DNA of 5,596 nt from Campylobacteraceae bacterium (lineage in GTDB: Bacteria > Campylobacterota > Campylobacteria > Campylobacterales > Sulfurovaceae): assembly GCA_027030605.1 (NCBI GenBank), contig JALVEV010000015.1:1-5596 (forward strand). The letters run 5' to 3'. A program made the position numbers and the translations under genes. Shown here in pieces: positions 1 to 4,883 of the stretch. Numbering within the stretch: the first letter of the stretch is position 1; every line of letters starts with the position of its first letter. The notes below the pieces were generated by a model. The model made no database searches. It saw nothing but the letters and a program-made list of their open reading frames with translations, and was not told the DNA's origin.

Positions 1-134
1 CATTAAGAGAGTTAGAAAAAGATGAAGTCTTAATGATACTTGGAAAGGGTGATGAGGATACCATAGAAATTAAAGGCAAGAAGTTTCACTTTGATGACCG
101 TGAGATTGTGAGGGCTTTGTTGGCTGAGATGTAA
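1..134 (+). CDS. murE: MurE, UDP-N-acetylmuramoyl-L-alanyl-D-glutamate:meso-DAP ligase, C-terminal end only
   Basis: This is the tail of the cytoplasmic Mur ligase that adds the third stem-peptide residue (meso-diaminopimelate in most Gram-negatives) to UDP-MurNAc-L-Ala-D-Glu using ATP. The window begins inside the gene. The frame opens at base 3 and gives 43 residues before TAA at 132-134. The visible stretch has ILGKGDEDTIEIKGKKFHFD followed by DRE. This matches the end of MurE proteins, where 'GKGHE.Y..I.G....FDDRE' is typical and the DDRE segment closes the protein shortly before the C-terminus. The usual His after GKG is Asp here. Only the C-terminal domain is present, so substrate specificity (the DNPR-type motif) cannot be checked. 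The next gene starts 19 bases downstream with no terminator between them, so the two are probably cotranscribed. Confidence 0.88.
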   Translation, partial: LRELEKDEVLMILGKGDEDTIEIKGKKFHFDDREIVRALLAEM

Positions 135-153
135 AATTTCTTAAAAGGGTAGC

Positions 154-1272
154 ATGTTTAAAGTAATTTTCTTACTCTTTTTTGCAGTAAGATTGCTTTT
201 CTCTTTAGAGGTATCTCATCAAGAGTTATTTGAAAATTTACTTCTTCACTCTAAAATCTACATAGATAAAACTAACAGCTTAACTATTGATACTATACAA
301 ACTCAATACTTTAAAAAAAATCATCAAAAAACTCTAACCTTTGGCTACTCTCCAAACATAACAGTATGGGTAGAGTTCAAGCTTGAAAATAGTAGTGACA
401 AAAAGATAGAAAAAATCATAGAGTACGCCAATCCACTAACTACTAATGTTACCTTTTTTGACACACAATCAAATAAAATTTTCAAAGATGGACTACTCCA
501 TATTAATCCAAATAGAGAGAGTATAAACCCTATATTTCCTATAACACTAGAGCCTCATAGCTCTAAAACTTTTTACATTAAAGCCTATTCACACATTACT
601 ACCCTTATTGTCTCTTTGAACCTATGGGACAAAAAGAGTTTTTACAAACATGAGATAAAGCATCAATTTATCTTAGCTATGTTTTTTGGGGCGATGGCAA
701 TTATTGTTCTCTATAATTTTTTAATCTATTGGGGAACAAAAGAGCTTAGTTACCTATATTATGTTCTCTTTTTTCTCTCTATTGCTATTCATCATATGCT
801 CTATCGAGGTTTAGCAGGGCTATACTTGTTGTCTCCTTATGAGGTAGCGTTAAGTGTAGAGTTTTCTTCTTTTTTTGTAGCTCTTCCTGCTCTTTTTTTG
901 GCACTCTTTACACAGAAGATTTTAGAGTTAAAGCAGTATCCTAAACTAAATAGACTCTTAAATTACTATTTAGCCCTTTTTCCTCTTTTGATAGTACTAT
1001 TTCAAGTAATGGAGTTAAATAGATACAAAAATCTATTCTCTGCTATACTTATTGTTTTTCTATTTTTTATTATTGTCTATAGTGCAAAAAAGAGAAATCG
1101 ACAAGCCTATTTTCTTATTGTGGGGTGGTTTTTTTCTATTATGTCAGGGGTTTTAATGTACCTTTCTAGTGCAGGTATTTTTGATATATTCTCCTTAAAT
1201 AAGTTGAAAAAGGATTTTTGCATAATCTCGTCACAGGTAGTATCACAGATTATATTTCTTTATATTTTTTAA
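154..1272 (+). CDS. 7TMR-DISM membrane sensor, truncated at its C-terminus
   Basis: This appears to be a membrane receptor of the 7TMR-DISM class, which senses periplasmic ligands and normally passes the signal to a cytoplasmic kinase, diguanylate cyclase or similar output domain. Residues 1-18 form a signal peptide (MFKVIFLLFFAVRLLFSL). Residues about 40-160 fit the 7TMR-DISMED2 beta-sandwich, with 'VWVEFKLENSSDKKI', 'FPITLEPHSSKTFYIKA' and 'LNLWDKKSFYKHE' as landmarks. Hydrophobic helices follow at about 171-192, 199-220, 233-255, 268-286, 293-311 and 318-340. That makes six, where the family has seven. Family-like sequence ends near residue 346 (GIFDIF). The last roughly 26 residues are encoded by junction sequence and one arm of a 24-bp inverted repeat, so they are not native. 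No output domain is present. The start at 154 is supported by AAAAGGG at 143-149. The product is probably non-functional or a decoy remnant. The family call is firm; truncation by insertion is inferred. Confidence 0.82.
   Translation: MFKVIFLLFFAVRLLFSLEVSHQELFENLLLHSKIYIDKTNSLTIDTIQTQYFKKNHQKTLTFGYSPNITVWVEFKLENSSDKKIEKIIEYANPLTTNVTFFDTQSNKIFKDGLLHINPNRESINPIFPITLEPHSSKTFYIKAYSHITTLIVSLNLWDKKSFYKHEIKHQFILAMFFGAMAIIVLYNFLIYWGTKELSYLYYVLFFLSIAIHHMLYRGLAGLYLLSPYEVALSVEFSSFFVALPALFLALFTQKILELKQYPKLNRLLNYYLALFPLLIVLFQVMELNRYKNLFSAILIVFLFFIIVYSAKKRNRQAYFLIVGWFFSIMSGVLMYLSSAGIFDIFSLNKLKKDFCIISSQVVSQIIFLYIF
1224..1247 (-). repeat. 24-bp repeat core, copy C (reverse orientation)
   Basis: Read on the minus strand this is TGTGATACTACC followed by TGTGACGAGATT. 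It differs from the copy at 1301-1324 at one base of 24. Each copy contains TGTGAY twice, 12 bases apart. It overlaps codons near the end of the truncated sensor gene. Confidence 0.8.
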
Positions 1273-1300
1273 ATTTGAAAAAAATTTTTTTTTATTGTTT

Positions 1301-1324
1301 TGTGATACTACCTGTGACGGGATT
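1301..1324 (+). repeat. 24-bp repeat core, copy A
   Basis: The sequence is TGTGATACTACC followed by TGTGACGGGATT. It is the right arm of the inverted repeat. It is also in direct orientation with the diverged copy at 4639-4662, matching it at 20 of 24 bases, and the similarity continues a few bases further into a TATRAT box. It sits about 90 bases upstream of the subtilase start codon. Confidence 0.8.
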
Positions 1325-1328
1325 TGGT

Positions 1329-1334
1329 TATGAT
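1329..1334 (+). promoter_or_regulatory. Candidate -10 box inside repeat copy A
   Basis: TATGAT begins 28 bases after the start of the repeat, the same offset as the TATAAT in the copy at 4639. The preceding bases are TTGG. No good -35 hexamer is visible at 16-18 bases; the Campylobacterota sigma-70 -35 region is often poorly conserved. It would read into the subtilase gene. This is a pattern match only. Confidence 0.3.
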
Positions 1335-1372
1335 TCTTGTAGATTTAGTTTCATCGTACATATTTTGTTGTT

Positions 1373-1378
1373 TACAAT
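1373..1378 (+). promoter_or_regulatory. Candidate -10 box upstream of the subtilase gene
   Basis: TACAAT lies in the string TTTACAATAAA, 36 bases upstream of the start codon at 1415. The same TTACAATAAA string occurs 22 bases upstream of the lipoprotein start at 3382, which suggests the two genes share a promoter type. A clear -35 box is not seen. The ribosome binding site is AAAGGA at 1401-1406, 8 bases before the ATG. Confidence 0.35.
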
Positions 1379-1414
1379 AAACTGAATCAAACTTAATAAA
1401 AAAGGAAAAACAAA

Positions 1415-3277
1415 ATGATTTCTACTAAGAAAAAAAGAGGTAATTTTTATCTCTCTATTGCTACTATATCCATTCTATCAATATCAGTAGCTAACGCTGG
1501 ATTTAATTTTGGAAATGAAAAGAATGATACACTATCAGAAATAGACAAAAAAATATCTAAAGATATTGAATCTAGAATTTTAAAAAAGAAGAATACACCT
1601 ACTGTAGATAGAGTATTAAAAATACCTAAAGTATATGGCGAAGGTCTATATAAGCTTTTAAATATACCAAAAGGAGCAAAAGGTTTTATTGATGATGAGA
1701 AAGAGATAAAACTAACGGTTACTATAAAATTTGATAGAGTGAAAAAAGAGGCACCAAATGCTTCTATGTCAACAACTATTGATGATTTTGGAAAAGCTAT
1801 CACCATGATGAATGGCAAAAGAGTTGATAATAAGGAGATTGAGAGACAAAAAGAGGAGATTAAAAAAAGAAGTAGAGAATATGTTTTAAAGAAAAAAGCT
1901 AGTATACGAAAGTCTCTTAAACTCTTTAAAATGACAAATACTTTTATGCAAGATACTAAAGGTTTAGATAAAGCTTTGGTAGATGGTAAAAATAGTTTTG
2001 AAGTAGTACTTAAAAAAGGTGATATTCAGAAATTTATTAAATATAATTCTAAATCTTTAGTTTTTATCTCTTTGACTCCGACAGGTGCTAATACAATTAG
2101 TGATGCAATGTTGTCAACTAGAGTTGATCCATGGGCAATAGACTATTCAAATCGTAGAGGAAATGGTATTGGAATCTATGTTAGTGAATGGAGTGGATGT
2201 CCTGCTAATAGTCATATTAGTAATTATATGCGACTTGGATTAAATGTAAGTGATAACCATAGCGAAAATGTAACAGGTATTGCAAGAGAAGTTTCACCAG
2301 ATTCGTATATCTATTGTAAAAGATTAAATAATAGTAATGGTGAAGGTCGTCCAACTCTTCCTACTAATGCTGACAGAGCAGGACATAATGGAAATCCAGC
2401 AGTATTAGTAGAAAGTTATTCTTTTGGCTATTATGGAAGTGGAACTTCATACACAAATCAATATCGTAGTACAGATAGAGATTGGAGTAATGAAGTTTTA
2501 GATGAGGATATGATTGTAATTGTGGCAGCGGGAAATAATCATGATATGAATATTTCTTCTCCAGGAAAAGGTTTTAATGTAATTACTGTTGGTAATTATG
2601 ATGATTCTTCAGACACAATAGCGACTTCCTCTTGTTTTGCTGACCCTGAAACAGGTATTAATAAGCCTGAAGTTGTAGCTCCAGGGACAAATATTGTTGC
2701 TGGTGGACATACCATGACTGGCACTAGTATGGCTGCACCACATGTTGCAGGATTTGCAGCTGATTTACTTTCCCAATACTCTTGGTTACAATTAAGACCT
2801 TATTATTTTAAAGCTTTTCTTTTAGCCAGTGCCACAAAGTCAATAAGTGGAGGAACAGATAAAGTAGGTGTTGGGGGTATAGATTTCTATGATTCAGTGT
2901 ATAATGGTACAAACCAATGGTGGACAGGAGATTTTAGTCATGCAGCTTCACATGATGGTGGTTCATATAGTACAAAAATTGAAAAAACTTATAATTTAAG
3001 TTCAGGTAGAGATGTCCGTGTTGCTATTTCTTGGCTTAATGATGGTGATTATACCTTAAATCATCGAACAGATTTACATCCTATTGGTAAAGATTATGAC
3101 TTAAGAGTATATGACCCAGACGGAAATTATGTTGGAGGTAGTGCATCTTGGGACAACTCTTATGAAATAGTCAATTTTCATACAAATAAATCAGGTAATT
3201 ATAGATTTGTAGTCAATGAATATACAGAAAGAGACACTTCAATAGATATGTTTTTAGGCATGTCTATAAGCTGGTAA
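1415..3277 (+). CDS. Secreted subtilisin-family (S8) serine protease with Glu in place of the catalytic Asp
   Basis: This appears to be an exported endopeptidase of peptidase family S8. Residues 1-28 are a Sec signal peptide (basic start, hydrophobic core, cleavage expected after ANA). Residues about 29-235 form a Lys-rich propeptide with a charged, probably helical segment at about 138-172. The catalytic domain runs from about 240 to 500. His282 sits in NHSENVTGIA, the oxyanion-hole Asn374 in VAAGNN, and the nucleophile Ser438 in GTSMAAPHVAG. In the strand where S8 enzymes carry the acid ('VAVIDSG'), the sequence is GIGIYVSEWSGC, which places Glu258 at the Asp position. Residues about 510-620 are a beta-sandwich like those found after the catalytic domain in some S8 proteases, with DYDLRVYDPDGNYVG and a final SGNYRFVV strand. 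Cys262 and Cys301 could form a disulfide. The start has a good ribosome site (AAAGGA, 8-base spacing). The gene lies just inside a repeat boundary, is followed by a hairpin terminator, and precedes a lipoprotein that may be its partner. The fold is clear; activity is uncertain because of Glu258. Confidence 0.9.
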   Translation: MISTKKKRGNFYLSIATISILSISVANAGFNFGNEKNDTLSEIDKKISKDIESRILKKKNTPTVDRVLKIPKVYGEGLYKLLNIPKGAKGFIDDEKEIKLTVTIKFDRVKKEAPNASMSTTIDDFGKAITMMNGKRVDNKEIERQKEEIKKRSREYVLKKKASIRKSLKLFKMTNTFMQDTKGLDKALVDGKNSFEVVLKKGDIQKFIKYNSKSLVFISLTPTGANTISDAMLSTRVDPWAIDYSNRRGNGIGIYVSEWSGCPANSHISNYMRLGLNVSDNHSENVTGIAREVSPDSYIYCKRLNNSNGEGRPTLPTNADRAGHNGNPAVLVESYSFGYYGSGTSYTNQYRSTDRDWSNEVLDEDMIVIVAAGNNHDMNISSPGKGFNVITVGNYDDSSDTIATSSCFADPETGINKPEVVAPGTNIVAGGHTMTGTSMAAPHVAGFAADLLSQYSWLQLRPYYFKAFLLASATKSISGGTDKVGVGGIDFYDSVYNGTNQWWTGDFSHAASHDGGSYSTKIEKTYNLSSGRDVRVAISWLNDGDYTLNHRTDLHPIGKDYDLRVYDPDGNYVGGSASWDNSYEIVNFHTNKSGNYRFVVNEYTERDTSIDMFLGMSISW

Positions 3278-3284
3278 TATATAT

Positions 3285-3314
3285 GTATCTCTAAATTTTA
3301 AAATTTAGGGATAC
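3285..3314 (+). terminator. Hairpin terminator after the subtilase gene
   Basis: GTATCTCTAAATTTT is followed directly by AAAATTTAGGGATAC, a 15-base-pair self-complementary palindrome with one T-G wobble that starts 7 bases after the stop codon. TTTA follows at once and a run of seven T lies at 3332-3338. The stem is AT-rich and the U-tract is weak, so termination may be partial. It could act on either strand. Confidence 0.6.
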
Positions 3315-3340
3315 TTTACACATAATCTACATTTTTTTAT

Positions 3341-3360
3341 ATTACAATGAATTACAATAA
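3341..3360 (+). promoter_or_regulatory. Tandem 10-bp repeat with two candidate -10 boxes
   Basis: ATTACAATGA is followed directly by ATTACAATAA, giving two TACAAT boxes exactly one helical turn apart (3343-3348 and 3353-3358) upstream of the lipoprotein start at 3382. With the terminator just before it, this suggests the lipoprotein gene has its own promoter. The ribosome site is AAAAGGA at 3369-3375. Confidence 0.4.
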
Positions 3361-3381
3361 AAAATATTAAAAGGATATCTT

Positions 3382-4317
3382 ATGAAAACAGCATTTTTAT
3401 CAATCATAACTTTTTTACTTATTTTAACAGGATGTGATAGTAGTTCCTCAAATAATAAGCAAGAGATAGAAGCAAAAGTTAAAAATATCATTACTAAAGA
3501 GATTAGATATGATTTTGGAAAAGTAGAACTAATCAACAAGAAAAAATATTTTGAACTTTTAGATAATCAAGAAGATTTAAATCTTTTGATAGATGAATTA
3601 AACAATGTATTGTATGAGAACAATGTATCTAAACAGAGTATTGATTTTAGTAAATATAATGTTTTGGTTTATTACACAAAATATAATGCACAAGACCAAC
3701 TAAATGAGTATAGGGAAAATATAACCATAGAAGATAATATTGTCAAAATTAAACAACAATTTACAGGACATCTAAAAGCAGAAGAGGATTATTTTGGTAG
3801 AGCCATACAGATACGAGTTTATAAAGTAGAAAAATCACTAAAAAACATTATGATGATTCATGAAGATGAAGTTAGCACAATAAATTTAGATAAGTTAAAT
3901 ATCAATGATGAAAAAAGAGTTATCAATTTTTTTACGAAAGATAGCTATAGAGAGATAGAGGCTATAAAAGTCTTTGATACAAACAGTAGTTATCAAGCTT
4001 TTTTAACCAATGAGTATAATTCAACCAAACTTTTAAATAAAGAGATAGACTTCAATAAATATAGAGTTCTATTTGTATCAAACATATACGGCTCTTTAGG
4101 ACATATATATCAAATAGAGGAGTTGATTACTTTTCCAACTAGTTCAGAAGCTAAAATTGAACATAAATTAATTGTACCAAAAGACATGTATATAGATGGA
4201 GGGAGTAGTGCAATGGAATCAATTATTAGAGTTTATAAAATTTCACGAGATATTACAACTGTTGAAGTGAAGCATTTTGAGGATAGTGTGGAAGTTGATA
4301 TGGAGAGTGGAGAGTAA
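3382..4317 (+). CDS. Lipoprotein with two tandem PrcB-like domains
   Basis: This is an envelope lipoprotein of unknown exact role. Residues 1-17 are a lipoprotein signal peptide and the lipobox LTGC gives Cys18 as the lipidated residue; a Ser/Asn-rich linker follows. The rest is an internal duplication. Copy 1 is about residues 58-163 and copy 2 about 198-301. Each has an early helix-like segment (FELLDNQED / FDTNSSYQA), then IDFSKYNVLVYY at 87-98 or IDFNKYRVLFVS at 222-233. Each then has strands ending in IRVYKVEKSLKNI or IRVYKISRDITTV and a final acidic turn (HEDE / HFED). The IDF-K-VL strand followed by alternating strands resembles the PrcB C-terminal domain. PrcB is a lipoprotein of the Treponema denticola dentilisin complex, whose protease PrtP is a subtilase. 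Here a subtilase gene lies 104 bases upstream, so a partner, chaperone or inhibitor role is a reasonable inference. The duplication and lipobox are seen directly; the PrcB match is from memory and weak, since the usual glycine-rich turn is not evident. Confidence 0.75.
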   Translation: MKTAFLSIITFLLILTGCDSSSSNNKQEIEAKVKNIITKEIRYDFGKVELINKKKYFELLDNQEDLNLLIDELNNVLYENNVSKQSIDFSKYNVLVYYTKYNAQDQLNEYRENITIEDNIVKIKQQFTGHLKAEEDYFGRAIQIRVYKVEKSLKNIMMIHEDEVSTINLDKLNINDEKRVINFFTKDSYREIEAIKVFDTNSSYQAFLTNEYNSTKLLNKEIDFNKYRVLFVSNIYGSLGHIYQIEELITFPTSSEAKIEHKLIVPKDMYIDGGSSAMESIIRVYKISRDITTVEVKHFEDSVEVDMESGE

Positions 4318-4619
4318 ATTTTAATGATAGACCCCTATATTCTTTTAACTATAATGATGAAGCTCCTATATCTGTTAATATAGAAAAACAGGGAAATAAA
4401 ATCAATATAAAAGAAACCCAAGATTTATCTAATGGAAGAATGAGATGTATGTGTTTACGTGATTTAGATATGGTTATAGATAAAATAAGTACTGATGTTT
4501 ATGAAATTAATATTGATGAAGAATTTGCTGATGATATTTCATTTATAGTTAATCTTGAAGATAAAAAAGAGGGAATGGTTAGTTATGAGCGATTGACTTA
4601 TCCTTATGATTCATATTGA
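4299..4619 (+). pseudogene. Headless coding remnant with a CxCxxDL motif
   Basis: A frame open from 4299 to the TGA at 4617-4619 encodes 106 residues with protein-like composition (alternating strands, acidic turns) but has no signal peptide. Its only ATG codons are internal (first at 4440). It is in a different frame from the lipoprotein gene, overlapping its end by 19 bases. The core is VNIEKQGNKINIKE, then RCMCLRDLDMVID with the CxC at residues 50 and 52, then VYEINI. This resembles the second half of a small lipoprotein family in which an 'NCC' segment precedes 'CxCxxDL.Y.I.....Y.V', known to me mainly from Bacteroidetes hypothetical proteins; the NCC part is absent here. It is either a decayed gene that lost its 5' end, or a third module of the upstream lipoprotein cut off by a frameshift between 4299 and 4314. 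No slippery heptamer is visible there, so programmed frameshifting is unlikely. Confidence 0.5.
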
Positions 4620-4638
4620 TTTATTTTAGAGTTTGATT

Positions 4639-4662
4639 TGTGACACTAGTTGTGATGGGATT
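4639..4662 (+). repeat. 24-bp repeat core, copy B (diverged)
   Basis: The sequence is TGTGACACTAGT followed by TGTGATGGGATT. It matches the copy at 1301-1324 at 20 of 24 bases in the same orientation. It marks the far side of the protease/lipoprotein/remnant block. No inverted partner is seen next to it. Confidence 0.65.
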
Positions 4663-4666
4663 TTAC

Positions 4667-4672
4667 TATAAT
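4667..4672 (+). promoter_or_regulatory. Consensus -10 box at the edge of repeat copy B
   Basis: TATAAT lies 28 bases from the repeat start and 45-50 bases upstream of the small lipoprotein start. It is an exact sigma-70 -10 consensus. No clear -35 is found at 17 bases. It likely drives the small lipoprotein and the metallopeptidase gene behind it. Confidence 0.45.
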
Positions 4673-4704
4673 AAGATAGTAGCACTTAAGAAAATAAAAT
4701 GATA

Positions 4705-4712
4705 GAGTGGGA
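4705..4712 (+). promoter_or_regulatory. Ribosome binding site selecting the start at 4717
   Basis: GAGTGGGA ends 4 bases before the ATG at 4717. The alternative in-frame ATG at 4699 has only AAGA-type sequence upstream. The 4717 start also puts a Lys right after the initiator and leaves a typical short lipoprotein signal, so it is preferred. Confidence 0.5.
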
Positions 4713-4716
4713 AATA

Positions 4717-4881
4717 ATGAAATGGTCAATAGTAGTAATAGTATTCATTTTTTTTAGTGGTTGTACATACCATTCATACGATAAAGAGAGATATAAATCT
4801 TGGTACAATAAGAAAGAGAGTCAATCATCTAAAAGAGAGGGGCGAACTCCACATTATATAGATAGTAGAGATTTATTATAA
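4717..4881 (+). CDS. Small lipoprotein, unknown function
   Basis: This is a 54-residue protein from the preferred start (60 residues if the ATG at 4699 is used). Residues 1-15 (MKWSIVVIVFIFFSG) form a lipoprotein signal with lipobox FSGC, so Cys16 would be lipidated. The mature chain is only about 39 residues, very polar and basic, rich in Lys, Ser, Arg and Tyr (TYHSYDKERYKSWYNKKE), with no recognisable domain. It ends 2 bases before the start of the metallopeptidase gene, so the two are almost certainly cotranscribed and may be translationally coupled. It could be a short envelope anchor or accessory to that enzyme, but this rests on position only. I do not recognise the family. Confidence 0.65.
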   Translation: MKWSIVVIVFIFFSGCTYHSYDKERYKSWYNKKESQSSKREGRTPHYIDSRDLL

Positions 4882-4883
4882 AA

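Larger units (their letters stand above)
1224..1324. repeat. Long inverted repeat (24-bp arms, 53-base loop)
   Basis: The arms are 1224-1247 and 1301-1324. Nineteen base pairs are exact (CGTCACAGGTAGTATCACA at 1229-1247 against its reverse complement at 1301-1319). The pairing then extends through one T-G wobble to 24 pairs. The left arm lies inside the 3' end of the truncated sensor frame and supplies most of its last residues; the right arm is intergenic. The loop is almost entirely A/T and contains seven A followed by nine T (1278-1293). In RNA this would be a strong hairpin, but no U-tract follows the right arm, so it does not look like a standard intrinsic terminator. It resembles the ends of a small mobile or recombined element more than a regulatory site. 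Confidence 0.85.
1221..4662. other. Candidate inserted accessory block bounded by repeat copies
   Basis: The sensor gene loses its conserved 3' part just before repeat copy C, and a diverged repeat copy closes the block near 4662. Between them lie the subtilase, the duplicated lipoprotein and a gene remnant. No transposase, integrase or clean target-site duplication is visible, and the missing end of the sensor gene does not resume after 4662. It may therefore be a rearrangement scar rather than a simple insertion. Confidence 0.3.

Noticed and set aside
1447..1818. Open frame of 123 codons on the minus strand
   Set aside because: It lies wholly inside the subtilase propeptide region on the opposite strand, has no ribosome site, and its Ser/Phe-rich product is what AT-rich antisense coding gives.
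3321..3328. CATAATCT shared with 1221-1228 at the repeat edge
   Set aside because: The match stops after 8 bases in very AT-rich DNA and is expected by chance.
3342..3539. Open frame of 65 codons on the minus strand
   Set aside because: It is antisense to the promoter and start of the duplicated lipoprotein gene, with no recognisable protein features.
4324..4383. Short ATG frame right after the lipoprotein stop codon (MIDPYILLTIMMKLLYLLI)
   Set aside because: It is only 19 codons, has no ribosome site, and lies across the better-supported remnant frame.
4665..4680. ACTAT...ATAGT inverted repeat as a possible operator
   Set aside because: The arms are 5 bases and AT-rich; similar ones occur throughout the window.
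4699..4716. Upstream ATG giving a 60-residue version of the small lipoprotein
   Set aside because: It has no good ribosome site and would put MIEWEI with two acidic residues ahead of the signal peptide; the ATG at 4717 fits better.
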